Assembly (NCBI RefSeq): GCF_003315345.1
Contig: NZ_QNRO01000013.1
Span: 1-64,000 of the forward strand
Length of the DNA: 64,000 bases
Source: Marinobacter pelagius
Lineage (GTDB): Bacteria; Pseudomonadota; Gammaproteobacteria; Pseudomonadales; Oleiphilaceae
Direction: 5' to 3'
Shown: piece by piece, positions 27,714 to 39,201 of the stretch
How the letters are laid out: every line of letters starts with the position of its first letter
Position numbering within the stretch: the stretch's first letter is position 1
Position numbers and translations under genes: made by a program
The notes under the pieces: model-generated
Told to the model about the DNA's origin: nothing
What the model saw: only the letters and a program-made list of their open reading frames with translations
The model's database searches: none

Positions 27714-28346
27714 TCATCCGGCAGGGATCATGTTGCGCAGCGCCAGGCGGATCAGGGTCTCACTGGTCGCGCCTTCCTCGGCAACCTTACTGATCGCCTT
27801 CGCAGCCTCCTGCGGCTTGTAGCCAAGGGCAATCAGGGCCGCCTCGGCCTCTTCCCTCGGATCCGGACCGGTCGCAACCTGGTCTGAGCCGTGCCCGCCG
27901 GCAACTGTCGCGCCCGGCGACATCGGCACAAACTGACCTTCAAGTTGCCCGATCCGGTCAGCCATTTCAATAAGCAGGCGTTCCGCCGTTTTCTTGCCTA
28001 CACCGGGGAGCTTGACCAGGGAGTTGGCATCCTTCGCCTCGACACAACGGATAAACTGCTGGGCGTCGAGACCGGACAGGATTCCGACCGCCAGCTTGGG
28101 GCCAACACCATTCACCTTGATCAGCAGACGGAACAGATCGCGATCCAGTTTCGCGGCGAACCCATACAGGCTCTGGGCATCCTCGCGAACGGCAAAATGG
28201 GTATGGAGGGTAACTTCCTGCCCGGATTCAGGAAGATGGAAAAAGGTGGTGTAGGGAATGTCGATTTCGTAACCCAGCCCGGCGCACTCCACCAGCGCCT
28301 GCCCGGGGGTCTTTTCGACCAGAATGCCTCGGATACGACCTATCAA
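27714..28346 (-). CDS. ruvA: Holliday junction DNA-binding protein RuvA
   Basis: 210 residues. An N-terminal OB domain ([12 protein letters not shown]) is followed by two helix-hairpin-helix motifs ([13 protein letters not shown] and [12 protein letters not shown]) and a C-terminal domain III after an Ala/Gly-rich linker. It lies 30 bp after ruvC. Confidence 0.97.
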   Translation of the reverse strand: MIGRIRGILVEKTPGQALVECAGLGYEIDIPYTTFFHLPESGQEVTLHTHFAVREDAQSLYGFAAKLDRDLFRLLIKVNGVGPKLAVGILSGLDAQQFIRCVEAKDANSLVKLPGVGKKTAERLLIEMADRIGQLEGQFVPMSPGATVAGGHGSDQVATGPDPREEAEAALIALGYKPQEAAKAISKVAEEGATSETLIRLALRNMIPAG

Positions 28347-28376
28347 GGGGTAGCTCCTGTGGCTCCTGGGAGCCGG

Positions 28377-28904
28377 TTATTGTTGTCTGACCCGACCGCT
28401 GCGAACCTTGCCTCCGGTCACGGCCAGGCGCAGCACACTCTGGCTCATATGGGCGTGGCAAAGGGCAATGGCCAGGGCATCGGCGGCATCGGCCTGGGGT
28501 TTGCGGGAAAGTGACAGCAAGGCCTGCACCATGTGCTGGACCTGGGACTTGTCTGCCCCACCCTTGCCGACCACTGCCTGCTTGACCTGCCGGGCAGAAT
28601 ATTCGTGCACCGCCAGCCCACTGTTGGCGGCACTGACGATGGCGGCGCCCCGGGCCTGACCCAGTTTGAGGGCAGAATCCGGGTTGCGGGCCATGAACAC
28701 CTGCTCAATGGCGAATTCCTCGGGACGATATTCGCCGATCAGCGTGGCCAGGCTGTGAAAGATGGTCTGGAGCCGTTCGGCCATGGGCTTTTCCCCGACC
28801 CGGATACAGCCGCTGTCGATATACTCGATCACCCGACCCTCGGCACGAATGATCCCGTATCCGGTAATCCTTGAACCGGGATCAACTCCGAGAATGATCG
28901 GCAC
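28377..28904 (-). CDS. ruvC: Crossover junction endonuclease RuvC
   Basis: 175 residues. The catalytic acids sit in [22 protein letters not shown] and [10 protein letters not shown]. It resolves Holliday junctions. The start is a GTG at 28904 with AGGAG 7 bp upstream. No ATG in frame fits the family N-terminus. It lies 19 bp after yebC. Confidence 0.96.
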   Translation of the reverse strand: MPIILGVDPGSRITGYGIIRAEGRVIEYIDSGCIRVGEKPMAERLQTIFHSLATLIGEYRPEEFAIEQVFMARNPDSALKLGQARGAAIVSAANSGLAVHEYSARQVKQAVVGKGGADKSQVQHMVQALLSLSRKPQADAADALAIALCHAHMSQSVLRLAVTGGKVRSGRVRQQ

Positions 28905-28923
28905 GCTCAGGCTCCTGCCATGG

Positions 28924-29667
28924 TCACAGGGATTCCATGATTTCTGCGGAGATGTCCGCGTTGTGGTAGACGTTCTGCACGTCATCCAGATCCTCAAGCA
29001 TGTCGATCAGCTTGAGAATGGTTTCAGCGCCATCCCGGTCCAGCTCGACCCGGGTTGACGGCACCATGGTGACTTCGGAGTTGTCGGGCTTCAGGCCCGC
29101 CTCGACCAGGGATTCCTTGACGTCCAGGTACTCTTCCGGCGTGGTCACGATCTCGTAAGAACCGTCTTCCTGTTCCTGCAGGTCCTCTGCCCCGGCTTCC
29201 AGTGCCGCTTCCATCAAACGGTCGCCATCCACGTCCGGGCTGTAGCTGATAATGCCCTGCTTGGTGAACAGATAGGCTACGGAGCCATCGGTTCCCAGAT
29301 TACCGCCAAACTTGTTGAACGCGTGGCGTATCTCGGCGACGGTCCGGTTCTTGTTGTCGGTCATGGCCTCGACAAAAATGGCCACACCGCCCGGGCCGTA
29401 ACCTTCGTAGGTCAGTTCTTCGTAGTTGCTGTCATCGCCACCACCCGCGCCACGTTCAATGGCCCGTTCGATGGTGTCTTTTTTCATGTTGGCTGTCAGG
29501 GCCTTGTCGACAACCGCCCGGAGCCGGGGGTTATCGTTGGGATCGCCGCCGCCAAGGCGGGCGGCAACGGTCAGTTCCCGGATGATTTTGGTGAAGATCT
29601 TGCCTCGTTTGGCGTCCTGTGCCGCCTTGCGATGCTTGATGTTGGCCCATTTACTGTGACCAGCCAT
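28924..29667 (-). CDS. yebC: YebC/PmpR-family protein (probable transcription or translation regulator)
   Basis: 247 residues with the family start [22 protein letters not shown] split by [10 protein letters not shown], and the middle signature [19 protein letters not shown]. Members have been described both as DNA-binding regulators (PmpR) and as factors easing ribosome stalls; which applies here is not known. A longer in-frame start at 29703 is rejected by family length. Confidence 0.95.
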   Translation of the reverse strand: MAGHSKWANIKHRKAAQDAKRGKIFTKIIRELTVAARLGGGDPNDNPRLRAVVDKALTANMKKDTIERAIERGAGGGDDSNYEELTYEGYGPGGVAIFVEAMTDNKNRTVAEIRHAFNKFGGNLGTDGSVAYLFTKQGIISYSPDVDGDRLMEAALEAGAEDLQEQEDGSYEIVTTPEEYLDVKESLVEAGLKPDNSEVTMVPSTRVELDRDGAETILKLIDMLEDLDDVQNVYHNADISAEIMESL

Positions 29668-29728
29668 GCCTAACCTCCGTCCATCGTCCGGGGAGCGGGC
29701 CATGGGCCCGCCCCCGCCTTGTCAGAAT

Positions 29729-31528
29729 TTACTCGCTGTCTTCGGCCTTGTTGCCCTCAACCGGCTTGGCGGAACGGCGCAGACGGATGTGCAGCTCACG
29801 CAGCTGCTTCTCGTCCACCTCGCCCGGCGCCTGGGTCATCAGGCAAGTTGCGCTCTGGGTTTTCGGGAAGGCAATCACGTCCCGGATCGAGGAAGAACCG
29901 GTCATCAGCATGACCAGACGATCCAGGCCGAACGCCAGGCCGCCATGGGGCGGGCAACCGAACTTCAGGGCATCCAGCAGGAAGCCGAACTTGGCGCGGG
30001 CCTCTTCCTCGCCGATACCCAGGATGCGGAACACCGCTTCCTGCATTTTCTCGTCGTGGATACGGATGGAACCGCCGCCAAGCTCGGTGCCGTTCAGCAC
30101 CATGTCGTAGGCGCGGGACAGCGCATTCGCCGGATCCGCGGCCAGATCTTCCGGTGAGCAGGAAGGTGCGGTGAACGGGTGGTGAATCGCGGTCAGACCC
30201 CCATCCGGGGTTTCCTCGAACATCGGGAAGTCCACAACCCACAGCGGCGCCCAATCGCAGGTCAGCATGTTCAGGTCGTGGCCCAGTTTCACCCGCAGCG
30301 CGCCCAGGGCTTCGTTCACGACCATGGTCTTGTCGGCACCGAAGAACACGATATCGCCGTCTTCCGCACCCACGCGCTCCATGATGGCCTGGGCGACGTC
30401 GTCACCGAGGAACTTGATGATCGGGGACTGCAGCCCCTCAACACCCTTGGCCAGCTCGTTGACCTTGATGTAGGCCAGCCCCTTGGCGCCATAGATGCCG
30501 ACAAACTTGGTGTAGTCGTCGATCTGCTTACGGGTCAGTTCGCCACCTTTCGGTACACGCAGGGCGGCAACACGGCCCTTGGGATCCTTGGCCGGACCGG
30601 CGAAGACCTTGAAGTCCACGTTTTCGACCAGGTCATTGACGTCCACCAGCTCCAGCGGAATACGCAGGTCCGGCTTGTCGGAGCCGAAGCGCTGCATGGC
30701 TTCGGAGTGCGGCATACGCGGGAACTCCGGCAGGCTGACGTCGAGCACGTCCTTGAACAGGGAACGAATCATGTCCTCGTTCAGCTCCATCAGGGTCTGC
30801 TCATCGATGAAAGACGCCTCGATGTCCACCTGGGTGAATTCCGGCTGACGGTCGGCCCGCAGGTCCTCATCCCGGAAACACTTGGCGATCTGGTAGTAAC
30901 GGTCGACACCGGAAACCATCAGCAGCTGCTTGAACAGCTGCGGGGACTGCGGCAGCGCGAAGAAGGAACCTTCGTGGGTACGGCTCGGCACCAAATAGTC
31001 ACGGGCACCTTCCGGGGTTGCACGGGTCAGGATCGGGGTTTCCACGTCCATGAAGCCGCGGCTGTCCAGGAAGTTGCGGATGTAACTGGTGACCCGAGAG
31101 CGGAACCGCAGGCGGTTGATCATCTCCGGACGGCGCAGGTCCACGAAACGGTAGCGCAGGCGTACGTCCTCGCCCACATCCACGTGCTCATCCAGCGGGA
31201 ACGGCGGTGTGGCGGCAGCGTTCAGGATGGTCAGTTCCTTGCCCAACAACTCCACCTGACCGGTAGGCATGTTGTTGTTCTCGGTACCCGCCGGGCGACG
31301 GCGCACGCGTCCGGTGACCTTGATAACGAACTCACTGCGGACTTTTTCCGCCAGGGCGAAGCTCTCAGGGGTGTCCGGGTCGACAACCACCTGGGACATA
31401 CCATCCCGATCCCGCAGATCCAGGAAGATAACCCCACCGTGGTCACGACGGCGGTGTACCCATCCGCAAAGTGTGACTTCCTGATCGATGTGGGATTCGT
31501 TGATCCCACCGCAATAATGACTGCGCAT
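29729..31528 (-). CDS. aspS: Aspartyl-tRNA synthetase
   Basis: 599 residues of the bacterial type. An N-terminal OB anticodon domain (MRSHYCGGI...HRRRDHGG) precedes class II motifs ([25 protein letters not shown]) and a GAD insertion. The C-terminal motif 3 is [13 protein letters not shown]. The ATG at 31528 matches the family start. Reading further upstream runs into the palindromic repeat at 31578-31688. Whether it also charges tRNA-Asn cannot be told. Confidence 0.96.
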   Translation of the reverse strand: MRSHYCGGINESHIDQEVTLCGWVHRRRDHGGVIFLDLRDRDGMSQVVVDPDTPESFALAEKVRSEFVIKVTGRVRRRPAGTENNNMPTGQVELLGKELTILNAAATPPFPLDEHVDVGEDVRLRYRFVDLRRPEMINRLRFRSRVTSYIRNFLDSRGFMDVETPILTRATPEGARDYLVPSRTHEGSFFALPQSPQLFKQLLMVSGVDRYYQIAKCFRDEDLRADRQPEFTQVDIEASFIDEQTLMELNEDMIRSLFKDVLDVSLPEFPRMPHSEAMQRFGSDKPDLRIPLELVDVNDLVENVDFKVFAGPAKDPKGRVAALRVPKGGELTRKQIDDYTKFVGIYGAKGLAYIKVNELAKGVEGLQSPIIKFLGDDVAQAIMERVGAEDGDIVFFGADKTMVVNEALGALRVKLGHDLNMLTCDWAPLWVVDFPMFEETPDGGLTAIHHPFTAPSCSPEDLAADPANALSRAYDMVLNGTELGGGSIRIHDEKMQEAVFRILGIGEEEARAKFGFLLDALKFGCPPHGGLAFGLDRLVMLMTGSSSIRDVIAFPKTQSATCLMTQAPGEVDEKQLRELHIRLRRSAKPVEGNKAEDSE

Positions 31529-31577
31529 ACCGGTTCCCGTTACGTTAGATGTATTCGAAACTTTTTCGTGTCTTGCC

Positions 31578-31688
31578 GCCTCAGGTGGGGTGACCCTTTC
31601 CGAAACACGCTGTGGATACGTCCCTGTACGCTCTGCTCCGCCATCCATGGCTCCGCAAGGTTTCGGAAAGGGTCACCCCACCTGAGGC
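31578..31688. repeat. 111-bp MITE-like palindromic element with 29-bp perfect terminal inverted repeats
   Basis: The arms 31578-31606 and 31660-31688 are perfect reverse complements over 29 bp (outer bases GCCTCAGGTGGGG). They enclose a 53-bp core that itself contains CCATCCATGG. There is no coding capacity. The form fits a small non-autonomous mobile element or large REP-like unit. The core resembles a repeat I associate with many gammaproteobacterial genomes (recollection, not checked). It lies 50 bp upstream of aspS, between its start and a candidate promoter. Confidence 0.8.
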
Positions 31689-31740
31689 TACTTGATTCGT
31701 GGCCGCTAAAATTTTTGCGACCTTACTGGAAAAGCGGCCC

Positions 31741-31746
31741 ATTATA
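31741..31746 (-). promoter_or_regulatory. Candidate -10 box for aspS
   Basis: TATAAT on the minus strand, with only a weak -35 match upstream. If used, the aspS leader would be ~200 nt and carry the 111-bp palindrome. A further 7-bp inverted repeat (GGCCGCT 31701-31707 with AGCGGCC 31733-31739) lies between. The rest of the 331-bp gap 31529-31859 holds no gene. Confidence 0.4.
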
Positions 31747-31859
31747 AACACAATGGGTCTGAAAATCAGGCGTGCTGGCACGCAAATAAAGCACTCGGAT
31801 GACTGTGGGATAGCGGGCCGCTAGAATGCCCTCTTCACAAAGCCGGTTGGAGCCAGAAG

Positions 31860-32474
31860 TTGACCACCAGAGCGGAACAGAAACTAAGGACACGTCGCGC
31901 ACTCATGGACGCCGCACTCGCCCAGCTCAGTGCCGATCGGGGCTTCGGCAGCCTTAGTCTCAGGGAAGTCGCACGCGAAGCCGGCATTGCCCCTACCTCC
32001 TTTTACCGCCACTTCTCGGAACTGGACGAACTCGGACTCGCCCTGGTGGACGAGGGCGGTGTCGCCCTGCGCCAGTTAATGCGTCAGGCCCGCAAACGTA
32101 TCGCCCGTGATGGCAGCGCCATATCCACCTCGGTGGATACGTTCATGGAGTATCTGGGTAACAACGCCAACCTGTTCCGGCTGATGCTGCGGGAGCGCAC
32201 TGGTGTGTCCAAGCCGTTCCGGACGGCCGTGAAGGCGGAGATCGATCATTTCGTGACGGAACTGGCCGACGACCTGCGGCGCTTTGCCGAGGAACAGGGC
32301 AAACCCCTTTCGGACGCGCGCGTGGTGGCCGAGGCGATGGTGACACTGGTGTTCAACCAGGGTGCGGAGGCGCTTGATGCCACCCCGAAAGAAAAGGAAG
32401 AGCTGAAGGTGAAGCTGAAAACGGAGCTTCGGATGATCCTGGTGGGTTCACAGACGCTGGCGCGGAGGCGCTGA
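31860..32474 (+). CDS. fabR: TetR-family regulator, FabR-like (unsaturated fatty-acid control)
   Basis: 204 residues. The N-terminal helix-turn-helix [23 protein letters not shown] is the hallmark of FabR, which represses unsaturated fatty-acid genes. The start is a TTG at 31860, with GGAG seven bases upstream. It gives the family N-terminus ([18 protein letters not shown]), whereas the first ATG would remove 15 conserved residues. No fab or desaturase gene is adjacent. It converges on the HIT gene with a 7-bp gap. Confidence 0.85.
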   Translation: MTTRAEQKLRTRRALMDAALAQLSADRGFGSLSLREVAREAGIAPTSFYRHFSELDELGLALVDEGGVALRQLMRQARKRIARDGSAISTSVDTFMEYLGNNANLFRLMLRERTGVSKPFRTAVKAEIDHFVTELADDLRRFAEEQGKPLSDARVVAEAMVTLVFNQGAEALDATPKEKEELKVKLKTELRMILVGSQTLARRR

Positions 32475-32481
32475 CACCGGC

Positions 32482-32901
32482 TCAGGCCAGGCTTGCGAGA
32501 ACCGGTTCCAGTGCCTGCTTCATGCGGGCAAGCTCATTTTCCTCATAGGGCACCGGAGTCTGGGTGCCCCACACCGGCCCCGGCCAGGCCGGATCCCCTT
32601 CAAAACGCACGATGTGGTGGACGTGAAGCTGCGGCACCATGTTGCCCAGTGCCGCAACGTTCATCTTGTCACCTTTAAAAGCCTCCATCATGGCACGGCT
32701 CAGCTCGGATGACTCGGTCATCAGCCTTTGCTGCTGCGTTTCGGAAAGCTCATAGATCTCCCGGATACCGGCGATCGCCGGCACCAGGATGACCCAGGGC
32801 CAGGTTTTCTCGTTCATCAGTCGCACTTCGCACAGACGGGTCCTGCCCAGCAGGACGGTGTCTGCAGCCAGACGCTCATGTAACTCGAATTCCCGGCTCA
32901 T
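32482..32901 (-). CDS. HIT-domain nucleotide-binding protein
   Basis: 139 residues with the HIT-type site QLHVHHIVRF near residue 91-100. The first His of the usual H-x-H-x-H pattern is Gln, as in many bacterial HIT proteins of this length. Likely a nucleotide hydrolase or transferase; the substrate is unknown. It lies 3 bp downstream of ugd and is probably co-transcribed with it. Confidence 0.85.
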   Translation of the reverse strand: MSREFELHERLAADTVLLGRTRLCEVRLMNEKTWPWVILVPAIAGIREIYELSETQQQRLMTESSELSRAMMEAFKGDKMNVAALGNMVPQLHVHHIVRFEGDPAWPGPVWGTQTPVPYEENELARMKQALEPVLASLA

Positions 32902-32904
32902 CGA

Positions 32905-34251
32905 TTACACCACCGAGTGGAACTGGTTACGGCCGCGGCCGATGGCGTAGTAGATCAGGCCATAGCGGTCGAGCATTTCCGGCTCGTACAGGTTACGGCC
33001 GTCGAAGACCACCGGGTCCCTCAGGTTTGCCGCCACCACGTCGAAATCCGGGGAGCGGAACTCTTTCCATTCGGTGCAGATGGCCAGCACGTCGGCACCC
33101 TTGAGTGCTTGCTCCTTGGTGCCGCACAGGGTCAAGCCCGCCTGGTCGCCATAAATACGCTGGGTCTCTTCCATGGCTTCCGGGTCGAAAGCCTGGACCG
33201 AGGCACCTGCCTTCCAGAGGTCTTCCATCAGCGTGCGGGCGGAGGCCTCACGCATGTCATCGGTGTTGGGTTTGAACGCCAGCCCCCAAATGGCAACGAC
33301 CTTGCCCTCGAGGTTGCCCTGGAAGTGGTGGCTGATCTTGTCGAACAGTACGTGCTTTTGGGCATAGTTGACGTCTTCCACCGCGTTCAGCAACCGGGCG
33401 TCGTAGCCGCAGTCGCGGGCGGTCCGGGCCAGTGCCTGCACGTCCTTGGGGAAGCAGGAGCCGCCGTAGCCGCAACCGGGGTAGATAAAGTGGTAACCGA
33501 TACGGGGATCGGAACCGATACCCCGGCGCACCGCTTCGATATCGGCGCCAAGGCGCTCGGCCAGGTTGGCAATTTCGTTCATGAAACTGATCTTGGTTGC
33601 CAGCATGGAGTTGGCGGCGTATTTGGTCAGTTCCGCCGACCGGATATCCATGAAGATCATCCGGTCATGGCTACGGTTGAACGGGTAATAGACTTCCCGC
33701 AGCAGGTCCGCCGCCTTCTCGCTGTCGGTGCCGACAATAATGCGGTCCGGCTTCATGAAATCGTTGATGGCCGCGCCTTCTTTGAGGAACTCGGGGTTGG
33801 AGACCACATCGAATTCCAGTTCCAGGCCGCGATGGTCCAGTTGGGCCTGCACGGCGGCGCGCACCTTGTCACCGGTACCGACCGGGACAGTGGATTTGTC
33901 CACCACCACTTTGTACTCGTCCATGTACTGACCGATGGATCTGGCAACGGCCGTCACATACTGCAGATCCGCCGAGCCGTCCTCATCGGGCGGCGTTCCC
34001 ACGGCAATGAACTGCAAGGCGCCATGCTTTACCGCCTCTTCGGTATCGGTGGTGAAAGCCAGGCGGCCCGCCTCCACGGTGTGCCGGACAATCGAGTCCA
34101 GGCCCGGCTCGTAGATGGGAATCTGGCCGTTGCGCAGCTTGTCGATCTTGGCCTGGTCCACGTCCATACACAGGACATGATGGCCCACGTCCGCCAGGCA
34201 GGCGCCCGTTACCAGCCCAACATATCCGGTACCGAAAATTGTGATCTTCAT
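32905..34251 (-). CDS. ugd: UDP-glucose 6-dehydrogenase
   Basis: 448 residues. It has the NAD loop [11 protein letters not shown] at the start, [11 protein letters not shown], a catalytic Cys in [12 protein letters not shown], and a C-terminal UDP-binding domain with [12 protein letters not shown]. It oxidises UDP-glucose to UDP-glucuronate, the precursor for the epimerase encoded at 11344-12351. It lies 44 bp after galE on the same strand. Confidence 0.96.
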   Translation of the reverse strand: MKITIFGTGYVGLVTGACLADVGHHVLCMDVDQAKIDKLRNGQIPIYEPGLDSIVRHTVEAGRLAFTTDTEEAVKHGALQFIAVGTPPDEDGSADLQYVTAVARSIGQYMDEYKVVVDKSTVPVGTGDKVRAAVQAQLDHRGLELEFDVVSNPEFLKEGAAINDFMKPDRIIVGTDSEKAADLLREVYYPFNRSHDRMIFMDIRSAELTKYAANSMLATKISFMNEIANLAERLGADIEAVRRGIGSDPRIGYHFIYPGCGYGGSCFPKDVQALARTARDCGYDARLLNAVEDVNYAQKHVLFDKISHHFQGNLEGKVVAIWGLAFKPNTDDMREASARTLMEDLWKAGASVQAFDPEAMEETQRIYGDQAGLTLCGTKEQALKGADVLAICTEWKEFRSPDFDVVAANLRDPVVFDGRNLYEPEMLDRYGLIYYAIGRGRNQFHSVV

Positions 34252-34295
34252 GGGTTACTTTCCAAAGGTTTCCAAATGGGTAAAAAAATCAGTAA

Positions 34296-35291
34296 TCAGT
34301 GTTCGCCGGAGGCTTTTTTCTTCTGCCAGATCGCTTCCCAGGCCAGCGCCGTACGGACAATAGTTTCCAGGTCGTCGTAGTCCGGCTCCCAGCCCAGAGT
34401 GTCACGGATCAGGGTATTATCGGCCATCAACGCTGCGGGATCGCCGGCGCGCCGATCGGTCTCTGTCACCGGGAAATCCACGCCGGACACCCGCTTGACC
34501 ACATCGATGACCTCGCGAACGGTGAAGCCGCGCCCGTAACCACAGTTCAGGACCTTCGAATCACCCCCGTTCGCCATGTGATCCAGCGCCATGACATGGG
34601 CCTTGGCGAGATCCTCTACGTGGATGTAATCGCGAATACAGGTGCCATCCCGGGTATCGTAGTCCGTACCGAACACACTCATGCCTTCCCGCTGCCCGGT
34701 GACACACTCGCTGGCCACCTTGATCAGGTGCGTGGCTTCCGGCGTCGCCTGGCCCAGCAGGCCGTCAGGATTGGCGCCGGCGACGTTGAAATAGCGCAGG
34801 ATGACGTAATTCAGGCTGGAAGCAGCCGCCAGATCCATGATCATCCGCTCGCTCATCATCTTGGAAGCGCCGTAGGGATTGATCGGGGCCAGCGGCAGGT
34901 CTTCGGTCAGGACCTGCTGCTCAGGCATGCCGTAAACTGCAGCCGTAGAGGAGAACACCATGTACGGAACCTGGTAACGCTCGACCGCCTTCAGCAGGTT
35001 CAGGGTGTTGCGGGTGTTGTTGCTGTAATACTTGAGGGGATTGGCCACGGATTCGGGCACGACGATGTTGGCGGCAAAATGCAGCACAGCCTCGAAACGG
35101 TGTTCGGAGAACAGCCGGTCAATCGCCGCCTCGTCTGCCAGATCCCCCACCACCAGTTCGCCGGCTGTCACCGCCCAGCGGTAGCCGGTGGAGAGGTTGT
35201 CAAAAACCACGATATCGTGACCGGCCTCACCCAGCTGACGGACCACGTGACTACCAATGTATCCGGCTCCGCCGGTGACAAGCACTTTCAT
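34296..35291 (-). CDS. galE: UDP-glucose 4-epimerase
   Basis: 331 residues with GGAGYIGSH at the N-terminus, the SSTAAVYG stretch and catalytic YGASK. It also has the GalE-typical NCGYGRGFTVREVI and RRAGDPAALMAD near the end. It interconverts UDP-glucose and UDP-galactose for surface glycans. It lies 9 bp after tadA. Confidence 0.95.
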   Translation of the reverse strand: MKVLVTGGAGYIGSHVVRQLGEAGHDIVVFDNLSTGYRWAVTAGELVVGDLADEAAIDRLFSEHRFEAVLHFAANIVVPESVANPLKYYSNNTRNTLNLLKAVERYQVPYMVFSSTAAVYGMPEQQVLTEDLPLAPINPYGASKMMSERMIMDLAAASSLNYVILRYFNVAGANPDGLLGQATPEATHLIKVASECVTGQREGMSVFGTDYDTRDGTCIRDYIHVEDLAKAHVMALDHMANGGDSKVLNCGYGRGFTVREVIDVVKRVSGVDFPVTETDRRAGDPAALMADNTLIRDTLGWEPDYDDLETIVRTALAWEAIWQKKKASGEH

Positions 35292-35300
35292 GGGTAAAGG

Positions 35301-35804
35301 CTACTCCTTCCCTGAGGATGATGACTGGCGCTGACGCCGGATTTCCGCCCGGCGCCGACTGAAAAATTCACTGATGATTTCGCTGCACTGCTGTTCAAGG
35401 ACGCCACCGGTGGCTTCCACCGCCCAATTCAGATGAGGTTCATCCAGGGTTCGGCGAGCGGATTTCACAGCCCCCGCTTTAGGCTCCGTGGCACCGTACA
35501 CCAGACGGCTGATGCGGCCATGCACAATCGCTCCGACACACATGGTACATGGCTCCAGCGTTACGTAAAGCGTCGCCCCTGACAAGCGGTAATTGCCCAC
35601 CCGTGCTGCTGCATCCCGAAGCGCCCGGATCTCCGCATGGGCGGTTGGATCACAACCGGAAATTGGGGCGTTGAAGCCGGCGCCGATTTCTTTGCCATCC
35701 AGGACAACCACGGCACCCACCGGAACCTCGCCCGCTGCCGCGGCCTGTTTGGCCAGCTGCAGGGCTTGAGACATCCAGTGTTGGTCGGTTAAGGACTGGG
35801 GCAT
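35301..35804 (-). CDS. tadA: tRNA-specific adenosine deaminase TadA
   Basis: About 167 residues. Zinc and catalytic motifs are THAEI-type HAE (TAHAEIRAL) and EPCTMC. It converts A34 to inosine in tRNA-Arg(ACG). The start at 35804 is chosen because a longer frame start at 35891 would run through the palindromic repeat at 35830-35859. No strong ribosome site is seen. Confidence 0.93.
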   Translation of the reverse strand: MPQSLTDQHWMSQALQLAKQAAAAGEVPVGAVVVLDGKEIGAGFNAPISGCDPTAHAEIRALRDAAARVGNYRLSGATLYVTLEPCTMCVGAIVHGRISRLVYGATEPKAGAVKSARRTLDEPHLNWAVEATGGVLEQQCSEIISEFFSRRRAEIRRQRQSSSSGKE

Positions 35805-35829
35805 AGTCGGGATTCTGGTTGATGAAAAT

Positions 35830-35859
35830 GGGGTCAGAAGAAGGCTTTCTTCTGACCCC
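35830..35859. repeat. REP-like perfect hairpin between guaA and tadA
   Basis: GGGGTCAGAAGAA (35830-35842) is the exact reverse complement of 35847-35859, with a 4-nt loop GGCT. There is no T-run on either side, so it is a poor terminator. The GGGGTCAGA...TCTGACCCC form recalls REP-type hairpins mobilised by IS200-like RAYT transposases. No such gene is in the window. Confidence 0.65.
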
Positions 35860-35881
35860 GGGGGTTGGTCCGGACTGCAGA

Positions 35882-37459
35882 TCACTCCCACTCAATCGTC
35901 GCCGGCGGCTTGGACGAGATGTCGTAGGTCACCCGGGATACACCGCTGATCTCGTTGATGATCCGGTTGGACACCTTTTCCAGCAGGTCATACGGCAGAT
36001 GCGCCCAACGGGCGGTCATGAAATCGATGGTCTCGACGGCGCGCAGGGCCACCACGTATTCGTAGCGGCGGGCGTCACCGACCACGCCAACGGACTTGAC
36101 CGGCAGGAATACGGCAAAGGCCTGGCTGGTCTTGTGGTAGAGGTCGGCACGGTGCAGCTCTTCCAGGAAGATGGCATCGGCACGGCGAAGGATATCCGCG
36201 TATTCCTTCTTGACCTCACCCAGGATACGCACACCCAGGCCCGGTCCCGGGAACGGGTGGCGGTAGACCATGTCGTAAGGCAGGCCCAGCTCGAGACCAA
36301 TCCGGCGCACCTCGTCCTTGAACAGCTCACGGAGTGGCTCCACCAGCTTCATCTTCATGGTTTCCGGCAGACCACCCACGTTGTGGTGGGATTTGATCAC
36401 ATGCGCCTTGCCGGTTTTGGAGGCGGCAGACTCGATCACGTCCGGATAGATGGTGCCCTGGGCCAGCCAGTTCACGTCCTTGATATTCGCGGCCTCATCG
36501 TCGAACACGTCGATGAAGGTGTTGCCGATGATCTTGCGCTTCTGCTCCGGGTCATCCACGCCTTTGAGCTTGGACAGAAACAGGTCCTCGGCATCCACGC
36601 GGATGACCTTTACGCCCATGTTGCTGGCGAACATGTCCATGACCTGATCACCTTCATGGAGACGGAGCAGGCCGTTGTCCACAAACACGCAGGTCAGCTG
36701 CTCGCCGATGGCCTTGTGCAGCAACGCTGCGGTTACCGAGGAGTCCACACCGCCGGAGAGGCCGAGCAGCACTTTCTCGTTGCCAACCTGCTCGCGGATC
36801 TGGCGCACCGCATCGTCCACGATCTTGGCCGGCGTCCACAGCGCCTCACAACCACAGATACTCAAGGCAAAGTGCTCAAGAATGCGCTTGCCCTGGAGGG
36901 TATGGGTAACCTCCGGGTGGAACTGCACGCCGTAAAGATTGCGGCTCGTGTCCTGCATGGCGGCAATCGGGGCACTCTCGGTGGAGGCCAGCAGCTCGAA
37001 GCCCTCTGGCATGGCCACAACCTTGTCACCATGGCTCATCCACACGTCCAGCAAGGATTCCCCGGCCGGCGTCAGGTGATCTGTAATATCCGCCAGCAGC
37101 GGACCCTTGGCGCGCACTTTCACCTGGGCGTAGCCGAACTCACGCTTCTCGGAGCTGGCCACACGACCACCGAGCTGTTCAGCCATGGTCTGCATGCCGT
37201 AACAGATACCCAGCACAGGGATTCCGCGGTCAAACAGATCCGCCGGAGCCCGGGGACCACCCAGCTGGGTTACGGATTCCGGGCCGCCCGCGAGAATGAT
37301 GCCCTTGGGATTGAACTCCCTGAGTTCTTCATCGGTGATGTCAAAGGCCTTGATCTCACAGTACACGCCGATTTCCCGGATACGACGGGCAATCAGCTGG
37401 GTGTACTGGGAACCGAAATCAAGAATCAGGATACGGTGGTCGTGGATGTTCTGGGCCAT
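35882..37459 (-). CDS. guaA: GMP synthase (glutamine-hydrolysing)
   Basis: 525 residues. An N-terminal glutamine amidotransferase has nucleophile Cys in GICYGMQ and a His-Glu pair in FHPEVTH. An ATP-pyrophosphatase domain carries the P-loop LSGGVDSS, followed by a dimerisation domain ending in a PPATIEWE tail. It converts XMP to GMP. It is downstream of guaB in the same direction, 64 bp apart. Confidence 0.98.
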   Translation of the reverse strand: MAQNIHDHRILILDFGSQYTQLIARRIREIGVYCEIKAFDITDEELREFNPKGIILAGGPESVTQLGGPRAPADLFDRGIPVLGICYGMQTMAEQLGGRVASSEKREFGYAQVKVRAKGPLLADITDHLTPAGESLLDVWMSHGDKVVAMPEGFELLASTESAPIAAMQDTSRNLYGVQFHPEVTHTLQGKRILEHFALSICGCEALWTPAKIVDDAVRQIREQVGNEKVLLGLSGGVDSSVTAALLHKAIGEQLTCVFVDNGLLRLHEGDQVMDMFASNMGVKVIRVDAEDLFLSKLKGVDDPEQKRKIIGNTFIDVFDDEAANIKDVNWLAQGTIYPDVIESAASKTGKAHVIKSHHNVGGLPETMKMKLVEPLRELFKDEVRRIGLELGLPYDMVYRHPFPGPGLGVRILGEVKKEYADILRRADAIFLEELHRADLYHKTSQAFAVFLPVKSVGVVGDARRYEYVVALRAVETIDFMTARWAHLPYDLLEKVSNRIINEISGVSRVTYDISSKPPATIEWE

Positions 37460-37483
37460 GGAGTCCTCGGATCACAAATAAAC

Positions 37484-37509
37484 AACGCGGCCCGTTCCGG
37501 GGCCGCGTT
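37484..37509 (-). terminator. Hairpin between guaB and guaA (terminator or attenuator)
   Basis: AACGCGGCCC (37484-37493) pairs with GGGCCGCGTT (37500-37509). On the minus strand it is followed by TGTTTATTTG, an imperfect T-tract. It lies in the 64-bp gap between guaB and guaA, so it may reduce read-through from guaB into guaA. Confidence 0.55.
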
Positions 37510-37523
37510 TATTGGAGTCATTC

Positions 37524-39062
<1,539 letters not shown>

Positions 39063-39073
39063 TTAATCGATCT

Positions 39074-39102
39074 ATTATAAAGTGGTGGCCCGGGACAGTA
39101 AA
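39074..39102 (-). promoter_or_regulatory. Sigma-70 promoter for guaB
   Basis: On the minus strand TTTACT (39097-39102) and a perfect TATAAT (39074-39079) are separated by 17 bp. The leader to the guaB ATG is ~80 nt and contains a small GC hairpin (CGCGCC/GGCGCG). Confidence 0.7.
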
Positions 39103-39201
39103 CCGCACCATTTTGAAGGTCCGGTTGCATCTTTTTGAATTTCCGATATTTTTACTTCGAAATTTTCGGCTATTGCGTATAACCAACCACGGAGTACGGC
39201 C

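Noticed and set aside
30179..31747. Open frame of 522 codons on the plus strand
   Set aside because: Antisense of aspS; a result of GC-rich third positions.
32917..34380. Open frame of 487 codons on the plus strand
   Set aside because: Antisense of ugd, no recognisable domain.
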